In this document: one piece after another, positions 1-9,410 of the stretch
Numbering within the stretch: the first letter of the stretch is position 1
How the letters are laid out: each line of letters opens with the position of its first letter
Assembly: GCF_024519725.1 (NCBI RefSeq)
Contig: NZ_JALJRK010000025.1
Location: 1-64,000 of the forward strand
Reading direction: 5' to 3'
Length of the DNA stretch: 64,000 nucleotides
Origin: Microvirga sp. Mcv34
GTDB lineage: Bacteria; Pseudomonadota; Alphaproteobacteria; Rhizobiales; Beijerinckiaceae
Made by a program: the position numbers and the translations under genes
The notes under the pieces: generated by a model
Told to the model about the DNA's origin: nothing
The model's database searches: none
The model's input: only the letters and a program-made list of their open reading frames with translations

Positions 1-442
1 TGGCCCGGCCCATGGCGACGCGCTGGCGCTGGCCGCCGGAGAGCTGGCGGGGATAACGATGGAGGAGGGGGCGCAAACCGAGCACGTCCGCCGCACGTTC
101 GACCTTCGTGGCAATCTCGCTTTTGCTCGCCTTCTTGAGCTTGAGCGAGAAGCCCATGTTGTCAGCCACGTTCATATGCGGATAGAGCGCATAATTCTGG
201 AACACCATGGCGATATCCCGGTCCTTGGGCGGAACCTCGTTCACAACCCGGGGGCCGATGCGGATCTCGCCCGATGTGATGTCCTCCAGGCCTGCGATCA
301 TGCGGAGCAGGGTCGACTTGCCGCAACCCGACGGCCCCACCAGGACGACGAAGTCGCCGTCATCGACATCGATGGAGACCCCGTGCAGGATGTTCATGGC
401 TCCATATGACTTCTTTGCGTCGCGAATGACTACCGATGCCAT
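1..442 (-). CDS. ABC sugar importer ATPase (MalK/UgpC type), 3' part off the window
   Basis: This is the N-terminal 147 residues of a cytoplasmic ATPase that powers a CUT1-type carbohydrate importer; the rest lies left of the window. Seen: Walker [10 protein letters not shown] at residues 36-44, Q-loop Q82 followed by [10 protein letters not shown] (typical of MalK/UgpC), and signature [14 protein letters not shown] from residue 134. The frame is open to base 1, before Walker B. It is the last visible gene of a leftward operon behind the RraA-like gene (about 60 bases away). The matching permeases (12.6-14.4 kb) and binding protein (6.4 kb) have no ATPase of their own, so this is their likely partner. 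Confidence 0.93.
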   Translation of the reverse strand, partial: MASVVIRDAKKSYGAMNILHGVSIDVDDGDFVVLVGPSGCGKSTLLRMIAGLEDITSGEIRIGPRVVNEVPPKDRDIAMVFQNYALYPHMNVADNMGFSLKLKKASKSEIATKVERAADVLGLRPLLHRYPRQLSGGQRQRVAMGRA

Positions 443-501
443 GGCGTCGTCTCCTTTGTTGGGGTTTCCTCGGTTCGACGGAGCATTCCGCTCTCTTGGT
501 C

Positions 502-1254
502 TTATGCAGGGTCGACGGCCCTGCCGTTCGTCCGCAGCCAATCCTGGTATTCGGGCCAGGCAGCTTCGGAGAGCGGATAATAGCGCCTGAGGTCGCCGCC
601 CTGGAGAAGCTTGATCTTGGAGAACTCTTCCCACTCGTGATGATGCGAGGCCTGCTTGATCAGCTCGGGTGTGAGCTTGACCGGAACGACCACGGCGCCA
701 TCGTCATCGGCCACGATGATGTCTCCCGGCATGACCAGCGCTCCGCCGCATGCGATCGGCACATTCACGCCGAACGGCATGAGATCGGTCTGCGTGTGGA
801 AGTTCGGTGTCACGCCGTTGATCCACAATCCGAGATCGAGGTGCTTGGTGTTAGGCGTATCGCGAAGGCACCCGTCGACCACGATCCCTTGCCCGCCGCG
901 ACCTTGGAAAAATGTCATCATCATTTCTCCAAAGATGCCGCTGCGCATGTCGCCTCTCGCATCCACCACGACGATGTCACCGGGTTGAGTGTGATAAAGG
1001 ACGTGACGGTGGAGTTGCTTCTCCGGCTCCGCATATTCGTCGGCTCCGTAAAGGTCCTCACGCTTCGGCATGAACTGGAGGGTCAGGGCCGGGCCGGCAA
1101 TGGCTTTGCCTTTCGTCCAGGCCTTGGGGCCGAAGATATGCGAGTTGCGGATGCCCATCCGGCTCAAGGTGCTGCTCGCGGTTGCGGCGCCGATGGCGGC
1201 TAGTGCCTCGCACCATTCCTGGGGAGGGCGGCTGATGTCGTTCGTTTCGATCAT
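502..1254 (-). CDS. RraA-like protein (HMG aldolase/RraA fold)
   Basis: A 250-residue member of the RraA / 4-hydroxy-4-methyl-2-oxoglutarate aldolase family. Seen: the metal/substrate loop [15 protein letters not shown] (from about residue 109) followed by VVDGCLRDT, with R131-D132 matching the conserved Arg-Asp of the family, and [15 protein letters not shown] near 177. Family knowledge: members include true aldolases/decarboxylases of oxaloacetate-like compounds and RNase E inhibitors. In a sugar-acid operon behind an enolase-superfamily dehydratase, a retro-aldol or decarboxylation step on a keto acid is more likely than an RNA-related role (inference). Located between the dehydratase and the ABC ATPase on the same strand. 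Confidence 0.88.
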   Translation of the reverse strand: MIETNDISRPPQEWCEALAAIGAATASSTLSRMGIRNSHIFGPKAWTKGKAIAGPALTLQFMPKREDLYGADEYAEPEKQLHRHVLYHTQPGDIVVVDARGDMRSGIFGEMMMTFFQGRGGQGIVVDGCLRDTPNTKHLDLGLWINGVTPNFHTQTDLMPFGVNVPIACGGALVMPGDIIVADDDGAVVVPVKLTPELIKQASHHHEWEEFSKIKLLQGGDLRRYYPLSEAAWPEYQDWLRTNGRAVDPA

Positions 1255-1314
1255 TGGCGGCGGGTCCTCGTTGTCGACATGATGTTCAGGAGCTTCGAGA
1301 TTTCCGACATAGAC

Positions 1315-2640
1315 CTAGCCGGTCGTCACGCGCTCGAAGCCGAGCTTCTTCGCGTTCCAGGCGTCGGTCGGTGCGAACATCGTGCCTTTGACGCGCAGGT
1401 TCTCCTCGATGACCTCGTAATTGAGATCGAGGCCGAGCCCGGGAGCATCCGGAACCTTGACATAGCCGTCGACCATGTACTCGGGATCGAGGCCAGTCAC
1501 GAGATCGGTCCAGAACGGAATGTCGAGGCCATGGTGCTCGACGGCGAGAAGGCTTGGAATGGCCGCGCCGCAATGGACGTTGGCCATGAAGCCGATGGGA
1601 GAGCAGCAGCAATGCAGGGCCGTGGCAACCCCGTAGCGCTCGCCGTAATCGGCGATGCGTTTCGTCTCCAGCATTCCACCAGAGGTCAGGAGATCGGGAT
1701 GCAGGACGTCAAAGGCGTTCGTCTCGATCGCCTCGCGGAATCCATCCCAGAGATAAAGATCCTCGCCGCCTGCAATGGGCGTCTGCAGCGCATCGGCCAC
1801 CTTCTTGTGTCCGGCGATATCATGCCAGGGCAGGGGATCCTCCAGCCAGGCCAGATTGAAGGGTTCCAAGGCACGCCCCAAACGGATCGCCTCGTCGGCG
1901 GTCATGAAGCCTTCGCCGAAATGATCGATGCACAATGAGATGCTGGGGCCGACCTCCTCGCGTACGGCCGCCACGATGTCGACAGCCGCGGCAATTCCCT
2001 TTTCGCTGAGGCGCGCTCCCGGTCCATGGCCCGGAACGCGCCAAGCCCTACCGAGATCATATTCGTGCTTCGTCGGCTGGCCGACGAGAGCGCCCTCCGT
2101 GCTCTCGAACAGGCGAGGGGGAAGGTCGAACTTGATGAAGCTGAGCCCCATCTCGGCGCGGCTCTTCACCGCCTTCGCGTAGTTCTCCGGAGTCTGTTGA
2201 TCCGGCGCGGGCGTGTCCCCATAGATGCGGACCTGATCGCGGTACTTGCCCCCGAGGAACTGATAGCAGGGGACGCCGTAGACTTTCCCGATCAGATCCC
2301 ACAGGGCGATCTCAATCCCCGAAACGCCACCACCTTCCCGGCCATGTCCGCCGAAGCGGCGCATCGCCGAAAAGATCATATCGACGTTGCAGGGATTCTG
2401 CCCGATGAGCATGTGCTTGAATTGAAGCGCGTTCTCGGGATGGCCGCCATCCCGCACCTCGCCGAGCCCGTAAATCCCCTGGTTCGTATCGATCTTGATG
2501 ATCGGGTAGTAGCAGATACCGGTCACCACGGCGATGCGCATGTCGGTGATGCGAAGGTCGCTCGGGCTGGAATACGTAGAGACGGCATTCTCCACGGCTT
2601 CGGCGGCGTTCAAAGTGGGCTTCTGATGTAGCACGTTCAT
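1315..2640 (-). CDS. Enolase-superfamily (mandelate racemase/muconate lactonizing) sugar-acid dehydratase
   Basis: A 441-residue protein, probably a cytoplasmic Mg-dependent sugar-acid dehydratase. Seen: metal ligands D239 (CIDHFGEG), E267 (WLEDPLPW) and E293 (AGGEDLY); H343 in ALHCCCSP, placed like the general-acid/base His of the galactonate/mandelate racemase groups; and a Lys-containing strand FIKFDLPP at 168-175. An ATG at 2640 was chosen, with AGGAGC just upstream and mature-looking sequence from there; the frame is open further upstream but that part looks non-coding. It is the first gene of the leftward operon with the RraA-like gene and ABC ATPase, and its promoter region holds operator-like repeats. 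Substrate not identifiable from sequence. Confidence 0.9.
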   Translation of the reverse strand: MNVLHQKPTLNAAEAVENAVSTYSSPSDLRITDMRIAVVTGICYYPIIKIDTNQGIYGLGEVRDGGHPENALQFKHMLIGQNPCNVDMIFSAMRRFGGHGREGGGVSGIEIALWDLIGKVYGVPCYQFLGGKYRDQVRIYGDTPAPDQQTPENYAKAVKSRAEMGLSFIKFDLPPRLFESTEGALVGQPTKHEYDLGRAWRVPGHGPGARLSEKGIAAAVDIVAAVREEVGPSISLCIDHFGEGFMTADEAIRLGRALEPFNLAWLEDPLPWHDIAGHKKVADALQTPIAGGEDLYLWDGFREAIETNAFDVLHPDLLTSGGMLETKRIADYGERYGVATALHCCCSPIGFMANVHCGAAIPSLLAVEHHGLDIPFWTDLVTGLDPEYMVDGYVKVPDAPGLGLDLNYEVIEENLRVKGTMFAPTDAWNAKKLGFERVTTG

Positions 2641-3096
2641 GCTCCTGTGGAGGTCCCGTTTCGCGGACGAATACGGTGCCGGAATTGTCGAAATCTGCGG
2701 GCGCTTAGCCTTGGGGCAGGCAAGTCGGTCAGCCGTCTGGTCTCTATGGAATGCGGATTGGAGGCGCGATGGCCGGTGTGCTTGCCTTTCCTCCCAGAGC
2801 AAGGCTATGTTTTGTTTTGTTATGTTTGTTGCTTAACATGACCAAACAAAGCGAGCAAGTATGAAATCTCTCGATGGCTGCACCGGAGCCATTAACGCGC
2901 TGTTTCTAGCTTTTAGAGGGATAAGTTGCCTTCGCCGGCGAGTTGACTTTTTGTTTGCTTATGTTAGGTCATGGGTCGAGGCGCATAACAAAATTTGTTG
3001 GTCTTGCGTCTCGCGGGCTTCTTGGTGGGGCGAGTGCTTGACGCTCTTCCGCCGACTGCTCACAACAGCGTTTTCAAAGCGCAATCCGGGGCATCT
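2641..3096. promoter_or_regulatory. Divergent promoter region with operator-like repeats
   Basis: A 456-base AT-richer spacer between the leftward dehydratase operon and the rightward LacI gene; no gene is supported in it. It holds GTTATGTTTGTTG (2819-2831) followed by CCAAACAAAG (2842-2851), and TTATGTTAGG (2959-2968) followed by CATAACAAAATTTG (2984-2997). These resemble the exact 17-bp element found at 6268 and 14890, so they are probably degenerate operators of the same LacI-family repressor. The pairs lie about 140 bases apart, compatible with looping (inference). Confidence 0.5.
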
Positions 3097-4125
3097 ATGA
3101 GCTCAAGCCGCGTCACAATTCAGGATCTCGCCGATCGGCTCGGTCTGTCGAAGTTTTCGGTCTCGCGGGCTCTCTCGGGCAAGCCTGGAGTGGGCAAGGC
3201 GACGCGGGACCGTGTTCTGCGCGCAGCGCACAGCATGGGCTATCGTGTGAGCCAGGAATTCGCGCAGACGAACGGGCAGGTGCTTTTCATCCGCCAGGAG
3301 GTTGATCCCGTCAGCAGCGAATTGTGGCTCAACCTGTTGCACGGGGCCGAAATGGAAGGGGAGCGCCGCGGATTGTCCGTCGTGCCCCGCCAGGCGCGTT
3401 ATCTCAACGACCCCGCGAGTATCGACAGCACGGTTGTGGGGCTCATTCTTGCTGTGCCGTACCCTGCCGAACTGAGCGGGATCGCGGCGAAGATCGGCCT
3501 GCCTGTCGTTTGTGCGGGCTATGTCGGTGCGCTGGAGCCCGTCGACCATGTGGTCGGGACGGATTGGGAGGCCGGGGTCGCCGTCGGGCGCTTTCTGATG
3601 GCGCGGGGGCATCGCGAGATCGCTTTCGTACACGGCAACGCGAAGCTTCTCGGGCGCGCCGAACGTTTCCGTGGGTTGCGCGACGCCATGCGCGAGGTCG
3701 AAGGCGCGACGGTGCACGACATCGTGTTCGACGAGTCCGTCGGGTTTCGTGAAGCCTTCCTCGCCCATCTTCGCGCCGGCAGTGCTCCGACGGCATTGTT
3801 CTGTGCCCATGACGGGATCGCCGTGAACGTCATTTCCGAACTCGCTCGCCTCGACGTGCGTGTGCCCGAAGACGTTTCCGTGGTCGGGTTCAACGATTTT
3901 ATTTCTGCCTCACAAGTTGTGCCCCGGCTTACGACTGTTCGGACGCCGCAATTGGAACTGGGTGCCGCTATGATGCGCTGCATTGCCGACCGGGCCCTCA
4001 ATCCGGATTTCCGGACCGTGCCGCCCATGCGGATTGCTCTCGTCTCGGAACTGATCGAGCGGGAGTCCACGGGACCGGCGACGTCGACCCAATGGCGCGC
4101 AAGGTGCCTCGCGGCCGCCGGATAG
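3097..4125 (+). CDS. LacI-family transcriptional regulator
   Basis: A 342-residue sugar-responsive DNA-binding regulator. Seen: the N-terminal LacI helix-turn-helix TIQDLADRLGLSKFSVSRAL followed by the hinge helix segment RDRVLRAAHSMGYR, then a periplasmic-binding-protein-like effector domain ending in the usual GFNDF...PRLTTVRTP region. The ATG at 3097 is preferred because the HTH begins immediately after it. It faces the dehydratase operon across the operator-bearing spacer and leads toward the aldo/keto reductase and SDR genes. Likely a repressor of the whole 1-15 kb cluster, since similar sites recur at 6.2 and 14.9 kb (inference). Confidence 0.93.
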   Translation: MSSSRVTIQDLADRLGLSKFSVSRALSGKPGVGKATRDRVLRAAHSMGYRVSQEFAQTNGQVLFIRQEVDPVSSELWLNLLHGAEMEGERRGLSVVPRQARYLNDPASIDSTVVGLILAVPYPAELSGIAAKIGLPVVCAGYVGALEPVDHVVGTDWEAGVAVGRFLMARGHREIAFVHGNAKLLGRAERFRGLRDAMREVEGATVHDIVFDESVGFREAFLAHLRAGSAPTALFCAHDGIAVNVISELARLDVRVPEDVSVVGFNDFISASQVVPRLTTVRTPQLELGAAMMRCIADRALNPDFRTVPPMRIALVSELIERESTGPATSTQWRARCLAAAG

Positions 4126-4290
4126 AATTCGATGGCTTGAATGGATCATCGGTGGCTCTGGATCGGGCTGCCTGACGATCGCATAGCCGGTTCGTTGATT
4201 GCCCGCCGAAAATGGCTCCGCAGGCACCGTTCTGCGGACAAGGCGGAGCTTTGTCCGGAGTCACGTTGAACAAGGGAGGAGAGGTGCATC

Positions 4291-5274
4291 ATGAAATACA
4301 CGAAGTTGGGACGGACCGGGTTGGAGGTCTCGCGCATCTGCCTCGGGTGCATGACATTCGGCGAGCCGGACAGGGGGGAGCCAAAGTGGACTTTGATCGA
4401 GGACGTGAGCCGGCCGTTGATCAAGAAGGCCCTCGACGTCGGCATCAACTTCTTCGACACGTCGAATAGCTATTCGCTCGGGTCGAGCGAGGAAATCGTC
4501 GGGCGCGCCTTGAAGGAATATGCCAAGCGTGACGACGTGGTGATCGCCACCAAGGTCAATACGCGCATGCGGCCGGGGGCGAATGGAGCCGGCCTTTCGC
4601 GCAAGGCGATCATGACGGAAATCGACCACAGTCTGCGTCGTCTCCAGACGGACTATGTGGACCTGTACCAGATTCACCGTTGGGATCCCACGACGCCTAT
4701 CGAGGAGACCCTGGAGGCGCTGACCGACCTCGTGAGGATCGGCAAGGTTCGCTATATCGGCGCCTCTTCCATGCATGCCTGGAAGTTCGCCAAGTCGCTC
4801 TACCTGTCCGACCGCAAGGGCTATGCGCGCTTTGTGTCCATGCAGAACCATTACAATCTCCTCAATCGCGAGGAGGAGCGTGAAATGGTGCCGCTGTGCG
4901 AGGCCGAAGGGGTCGGTCTCATCCCCTGGGCGCCTCTCGCGCGCGGATTGCTGGCTCGCGAGCAGGGCGAGCCCGAGAGCGTCCGCAAAAATACCGATCT
5001 GTTGCGGCCGGTGCTTTACGGCGACACGGAGGAGGTCGATGCCAAAATCATCGATGCGGCCGCAGCCGTCGCCCGGCGCCATGGCGTTCCGCGCGCCAGC
5101 ATCGCGCTCGCCTGGCTCATGGCACAGCCTGCGGTTGCCGCGCCCATCGTGGGTGTGAGCCGCGAAAGTCAGATCGACGATGCGGTGACGGCAACGGAAG
5201 TGACTCTGACCGCCGAGGATCTCGAGGACATGACAAAGGCGTATGTGCCGCATAAGCCGCACGGGTTTGTCTAG
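4291..5274 (+). CDS. Aldo/keto reductase
   Basis: A 327-residue NAD(P)H-dependent oxidoreductase of the AKR family. Seen: the catalytic tetrad D and Y in FFDTSNSYSLGSSE (about residues 52-65), K in VVIATKVN (about 85) and H in YVDLYQIHRWD (about 125), with the C-terminal cofactor segment VSRESQIDDAV. SD sequence GGGAGGAG lies upstream of the ATG. The following SDR starts ten bases after its stop, so they are co-transcribed. Likely interconverts a carbonyl and an alcohol of the imported sugar derivative; similar AKRs oxidise pyranoses in Hyphomicrobiales (inference). Confidence 0.93.
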   Translation: MKYTKLGRTGLEVSRICLGCMTFGEPDRGEPKWTLIEDVSRPLIKKALDVGINFFDTSNSYSLGSSEEIVGRALKEYAKRDDVVIATKVNTRMRPGANGAGLSRKAIMTEIDHSLRRLQTDYVDLYQIHRWDPTTPIEETLEALTDLVRIGKVRYIGASSMHAWKFAKSLYLSDRKGYARFVSMQNHYNLLNREEEREMVPLCEAEGVGLIPWAPLARGLLAREQGEPESVRKNTDLLRPVLYGDTEEVDAKIIDAAAAVARRHGVPRASIALAWLMAQPAVAAPIVGVSRESQIDDAVTATEVTLTAEDLEDMTKAYVPHKPHGFV

Positions 5275-5284
5275 GGAGCTGAAC

Positions 5285-6067
5285 ATGGAACTGCAAGGAT
5301 CCGTCGCGTTCGTCACGGGTGCAGGCTCGGGCATCGGAAGAGCCTCAGCCATCAAGCTCGCCCAGGAGGGTGCTGCTGTCGCCGCAATCGGGCGCACCGA
5401 GAGCGAACTGCTTCAAACCGTCAGCGAGATTGAGAGGGCGGGAGGGCGCGGCATCGCCCTCGTCGCCGATGTCGCTCTCGAGAATGGGATGCGAGAGGCT
5501 GTCGCACGGACGGTCGAGGCTTTCGGCAGGATCGACATTGTGGTCGCCAATGCTGGAATCAACGGCGTTTGGGCGCCGATCGACGATCTGCGCCCGGATG
5601 AATGGGACAAGACCATCGCGATCAATCTGCGTGGGACTTACCTGACGCTCCATTACGCAGTGCCGCACCTCAAGGCGGCCGGCGGCGGATCCATCATCAT
5701 CATGTCCTCCATCAATGGCACGCGCACCTTCACCACGGCCGGTGCGAGTGCCTATGCGGCCACGAAGGCGGCGCAACTTGCCCTCGCACAGCAACTCGCC
5801 CTTGAACTCGGCAAGCACCGCATCCGCGTGAATGCCGTCTGCCCGGGGCAAATCGATACGGCCATTCCGGACAACACCTTCAAACGCAATGTAGACGAGG
5901 CGCGTGTTCCGGTCGTCTGGCCCGACGGGGATATTCCCATTACCCGTGGAAAGCCTGGGCAGAGCGAGGACGTCGCCGATGTGGTGGTTTTTCTCGCCTC
6001 CCCACGATCGCGCCATATCACCGGAACGCCGATCTGGATCGACGGAGGTCAATCGCTGCTGCGTTGA
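5285..6067 (+). CDS. SDR-family NAD(P)-dependent oxidoreductase
   Basis: A 260-residue classical short-chain dehydrogenase. Seen: Rossmann motif TGAGSGIG near residue 10, NAG at about 86, and catalytic Ser...Tyr-x-x-x-Lys as SS(INGT) and SAYAATKAA, then CPGQIDT typical of the substrate loop and the C-terminal ITGTPIWIDGGQS. SD AGGGAG stands five bases before the ATG at 5285. The gene follows the aldo/keto reductase closely and ends the LacI-AKR-SDR group. Probably a polyol/sugar dehydrogenase of this pathway; substrate unknown. Confidence 0.93.
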   Translation: MELQGSVAFVTGAGSGIGRASAIKLAQEGAAVAAIGRTESELLQTVSEIERAGGRGIALVADVALENGMREAVARTVEAFGRIDIVVANAGINGVWAPIDDLRPDEWDKTIAINLRGTYLTLHYAVPHLKAAGGGSIIIMSSINGTRTFTTAGASAYAATKAAQLALAQQLALELGKHRIRVNAVCPGQIDTAIPDNTFKRNVDEARVPVVWPDGDIPITRGKPGQSEDVADVVVFLASPRSRHITGTPIWIDGGQSLLR

Positions 6068-6408
6068 CACCTTAGGCGCGCATCAGTCCAGCGTCGGCCC
6101 ATCGCACCCAGGTGGGTGATTGCGCGGAGAGCGAGTGTTGCGGTTCTTGTTAGGTGAATTGTACCCTCTGGGCCGTAAAATATCTTCCTTTGCGTTGGTA
6201 AATCAATAAAAGGAGCTTGCTTAATTTTCAGATGATGCCAGATTTGATTAGGCGTCGGTAGATTTCGCCTAACAAAACATAACACTGTGAAGCGGTGTCC
6301 CGGCTCGGCAGAGAGGATGTGTATCCCTGATCTCACTCAAGAGCCGCATATGTCAGCCTCATAACAAGCATGATCGCGGTGAAGACGGTCATGAAGGGAG
6401 TGAAAGAA
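6068..6408 (+). promoter_or_regulatory. Promoter region of binding-protein gene with two LacI-type operators
   Basis: A 341-base spacer without a gene. It carries TTGTTAGG at 6147-6154 and CCTAACAAAACATAACA at 6268-6284. The latter is, as reverse complement, identical over 17 bases to 14890-14906 in front of the Rieske-led operon. The two half-sites here are about 120 bases apart. A good SD (AAGGGAG) for the next gene is at 6392-6398. The operator role is inferred from recurrence only. Confidence 0.6.
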
Positions 6409-7752
6409 ATGTCCAAGGAAACATATGTCGCGCGAAATGGCGTGATCACACGGCGTACGCTCATGGCTTCCGCCGCTGCCGGCTTTGGTCTCGCGGCGAT
6501 CGGGGCTCCGCGTCGCTCGTATGCTCAGGGCAAGCCCGCTAAGCTGCTCGTTGTCGGTGACAGTGCGCCTTGGAAGGGCACGATCATCCAAGATGCCATT
6601 CCGGCCTTTACCAAGCAGCACGGAATCGAGGTGGAATACACCCAGCTTCCCAATGAGGCGATGGTGACGCGCATGAAGGCGGAGCTGATGGGTGGCTCCA
6701 ATACCATCGACGTGATCCAGCTCGGTGCCTCCCAGGTCGGCTGGATGGGCCCCTATCTCGAGGATGTGCAGGAGCTTATCAAGAAGACCGCCGACAAGCA
6801 TCCGGACTTCAACTGGGGCGACTTTCCGGAGGGCGTCAAGCAGCTATACCTTCATGAGAAGGAAAAGCGCTATGTCGGCGTACCCTATCGCAGCACGACT
6901 TATATCCTGCACTACCAGAAGGAGCTTCTGGAACAAGCTGGGATCACGAAGCCGCCGCAGACCTTCCCAGAACTTCTCGAAGCCGCCGTGGCATTGACCA
7001 AGCAGGGCAACGGGACCCGTTTCGGGCTCGGGACATGCGCTCGCCAAGGTGGTGCCATCGTCGACCATTTCCTTCCATGGCTGCGTTCCGCCGGCGGCGA
7101 TCTCTACGACCCGCAGACGGGCGAGATCTTCGTCACCAAGCCGGAAGCGATCGAGGCGCTGCAGTTCTATGGCGACCTGCTCGCCAAGCACAAGGTCATA
7201 CCGCCGGATGCCGTGACCTGGGAGTGGGACGAGATCATCGCCAACGGACAGAATGACCGCTATGCCATGGCCGTGACGGTCAATGCCTCGGCGACTCCTC
7301 TGAACCGGAATCCATCCTCCAAGACGGCGGGCAAGTGGAGCTGGACGGTCGTACCCGGCATGAATACCCCGGAGCAGTCCAAGAGCCTCAACGGCGGCTG
7401 GGCGTTCGCGGTGCCGAAGGACACGAAGAACAAGGAATGGGCCTGGGAGTTCGTCCAGCACATCACGGGACCCGAATGGTCGCGTCGTTCGATGGAGAAG
7501 GGCAACGCGCCGGCCCGTCAATCCGTCCTGAACGATCCCACGGTCATTCAGGAATACGGCTGGGCTCCAGCGTCCGCCGCCTCGCTGAAGACGGCGGTCA
7601 TGAATCCGCGTGATCCGAACTGGGGCGCCTTCGAGCAGCACCTGCGCTCCGGCATCTCCCAGGCCATGCTGGGACAGACCACGGCCAAGCAGGCGATGGA
7701 GAACGTCGCGTCCAATTGGAAGCGCGTGATGGTCCGCACCGGGCAGAACTGA
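6409..7752 (+). CDS. Extracellular solute-binding protein of ABC sugar importer (family 1)
   Basis: A 447-residue periplasmic receptor for a CUT1-type importer. Seen: twin-arginine-type leader with R15-R16 (ITRRTLMAS) followed by an Ala-rich stretch and AYAQ-like cleavage region (SYAQG); mature protein with family-1 features such as GWAFAVPKDTKNKEWAWEF. The start at 6409 is set by SD GGGAG nine bases upstream. It stands alone on the plus strand, closed by a strong terminator. Its permeases lie on the opposite strand at 12.6-14.4 kb and the ATPase at the left edge, all preceded by the same operator-like repeats. Confidence 0.92.
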   Translation: MSKETYVARNGVITRRTLMASAAAGFGLAAIGAPRRSYAQGKPAKLLVVGDSAPWKGTIIQDAIPAFTKQHGIEVEYTQLPNEAMVTRMKAELMGGSNTIDVIQLGASQVGWMGPYLEDVQELIKKTADKHPDFNWGDFPEGVKQLYLHEKEKRYVGVPYRSTTYILHYQKELLEQAGITKPPQTFPELLEAAVALTKQGNGTRFGLGTCARQGGAIVDHFLPWLRSAGGDLYDPQTGEIFVTKPEAIEALQFYGDLLAKHKVIPPDAVTWEWDEIIANGQNDRYAMAVTVNASATPLNRNPSSKTAGKWSWTVVPGMNTPEQSKSLNGGWAFAVPKDTKNKEWAWEFVQHITGPEWSRRSMEKGNAPARQSVLNDPTVIQEYGWAPASAASLKTAVMNPRDPNWGAFEQHLRSGISQAMLGQTTAKQAMENVASNWKRVMVRTGQN

Positions 7753-7779
7753 TCCTGTCTGCCGAGATAAAACAGAATT

Positions 7780-7803
7780 GCCCGGCGTCGCCGGGCATTT
7801 TTT
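7780..7803 (+). terminator. Rho-independent terminator
   Basis: GCCCGGC (7780-7786) and GCCGGGC (7790-7796) form a 7-bp GC stem with a 3-base loop, followed after one A by six T (7798-7803). It closes the binding-protein gene and separates it from the convergent reductase gene. Confidence 0.85.
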
Positions 7804-7818
7804 GTGATTACAGATATC

Positions 7819-8781
7819 TCAAAGGTCGAGCACAAGCCTGTCTGAAAAGGATCTCGAACAGCAGATCATCAGCGAGGCATTCTTTTCACGCTCGGCAGGC
7901 GTCAGGTATGTGTCCCGGTGATCGGGAATGCCTTCCAGAACCGCGACCTCGCAGGTGCCGCAGACCCCTTGCTCACAGGAGAAGGCGACGTCGATTCCGG
8001 CCTGGATCAGGACGTCGAGGATCGACTGTCCTGGCTTGACATCCAGCCTGACGCCCGAGCGCGCGAGCTCAACCTGGAATGCTCCCTCCCTCGTCGGCGT
8101 TTCAGCCGATCCGAAATGCTCCAGGTGGACGAACTCTGTGGGGCGTCGGGCGGCCGCCTCCTTGAATGCTTCGAGCAGGGAGCTCGGACCGCAACAATAG
8201 AGGTGCGCATCATCCGGCGCCGAATTCACGATGTTCGCAATGTCGGGACGCGTGGCGGGCTCTTCCTGGCTGAAGGAGACACGGATATCGGCTCCTGCTG
8301 ACTTGCGGAGCTCGGCGATCCGAGTGAGGAAAGGGGCGCTTGACCGGGTGCGGGCTACATAATGAACTTCGTAGGGCCGCCCGAGCTTGGATAAGCGCGT
8401 CATCATCGCGAGGAGCGGGGTGATCCCGATGCCGCCGCCGATCAGCACCGTATGGCGGGCATCTTCACGCAGTGGAAAATTGTTGCGTGGGCCGCTCAGA
8501 ACAACGGTTTGGCCGACATGCAGACTGTCATGTACGAGGCGCGATCCGCCGCGTCCCGCGGCATCGCGATGGACCCCGATCACGTAGCGGCGTCTTTCGG
8601 ATTGGCAGTTCACAAGCGAATAGCTGCGGACCAGGCCATTTCCGAGATGCAGGTCGATATGCGATCCGGCTGAGAAAGCAGGGAGTGTGCCAGTGCCGAC
8701 GGCAGACAGTTCGTAGCTGTTGACCGTCTCGGTTTCCGCGATCACAGCCGTGACGATCACCGGGAAAGTGGCTCGTTCCAT
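7819..8781 (-). CDS. PDR/VanB-type flavin reductase with C-terminal 2Fe-2S ferredoxin domain
   Basis: A 320-residue electron-transfer protein of the phthalate dioxygenase reductase family: FMN domain, NAD(P)H domain, then plant-type ferredoxin. Seen: RSYSLVN flavin motif (about 53), GGGIGITPL (about 114) and YCCGP for NAD(P)H, and the cluster ligands in SCEQGVCGTC plus a later Cys in ICCSR. Family members pass electrons from NAD(P)H to Rieske oxygenases. It is the last gene of the operon that begins with the small Rieske protein at 14.86 kb, so the two probably form one electron chain; no oxygenase alpha subunit is visible in this window. Confidence 0.92.
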   Translation of the reverse strand: MERATFPVIVTAVIAETETVNSYELSAVGTGTLPAFSAGSHIDLHLGNGLVRSYSLVNCQSERRRYVIGVHRDAAGRGGSRLVHDSLHVGQTVVLSGPRNNFPLREDARHTVLIGGGIGITPLLAMMTRLSKLGRPYEVHYVARTRSSAPFLTRIAELRKSAGADIRVSFSQEEPATRPDIANIVNSAPDDAHLYCCGPSSLLEAFKEAAARRPTEFVHLEHFGSAETPTREGAFQVELARSGVRLDVKPGQSILDVLIQAGIDVAFSCEQGVCGTCEVAVLEGIPDHRDTYLTPAEREKNASLMICCSRSFSDRLVLDL

Positions 8782-8801
8782 TGTGCCGCCGATCTCCCGG
8801 G

Positions 8802-9410
8802 CTATCTGGCGACTGCATCGACGAGTTTGACGAAAGCGAGCATTCCGGGATCATGCATCCCGACGCTCTTATCCGCGAACATGCGAGCGCGGCCGACCTT
8901 GCAGCTCTCGTTGAAGAAGCGCTCGAGAACGACCTGTCCCGCCTGTTTCGCCGACTGAGCGACGGCTACCGGGTCGTTCAGTCCCTCGACCGCGAGCGCG
9001 ACTTCGTGAATGGCATCAAGAACGGTTTTGTCGCCGAGCTTCGCGCCACCGCGCGCCATCATCGCATCGCGGGACGCTGACAGAAGCGGGGCTAGCTCGG
9101 ACCAGGGGATCGCCTCGCGCCCCTTTGTCATTCGCGATGCCGTCATGAGGCCTGTGGCGAAGAGAGTGCCGAGGCTCGACCCGGTCGCTCCCATGGCGGC
9201 GCGGGCGAGCTTGCTGAACGTATCGCTTAGGGAAGGCTCCGTCGCAGTGTCTGCCTCCGCGAGCCGGTCGATCAGGCGGGTGAGCATGCTGCCCGTGTCC
9301 CCATCGCCGAGCTTGGAATCTGCTTCGTTCAGGACCTGCTCGAGGTCACCCATGGCCGCCTTGGCGCCGCTGACGGCGGCAGCGATGTGCTGTGTCGTAA
9401 TGGCGGTCAT
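8802..9410 (-). CDS. dhaL: Dihydroxyacetone kinase subunit DhaL (ADP/ATP-binding)
   Basis: A 202-residue DAK2-domain protein that carries the nucleotide in two-subunit triose/tetrulose kinases. Seen: Mg-nucleotide motif LGDGDTG at about residues 34-40 and the glycine-rich GATGSSLGTLF segment near 72. The ATG at 9410 overlaps the DhaK stop as ATGA and has SD GGAGGG five bases upstream, so translation is coupled. No DhaM phosphotransferase gene is nearby; the pair may be ATP-dependent and act on dihydroxyacetone or an erythrulose (inference). Confidence 0.92.
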   Translation of the reverse strand: MTAITTQHIAAAVSGAKAAMGDLEQVLNEADSKLGDGDTGSMLTRLIDRLAEADTATEPSLSDTFSKLARAAMGATGSSLGTLFATGLMTASRMTKGREAIPWSELAPLLSASRDAMMARGGAKLGDKTVLDAIHEVALAVEGLNDPVAVAQSAKQAGQVVLERFFNESCKVGRARMFADKSVGMHDPGMLAFVKLVDAVAR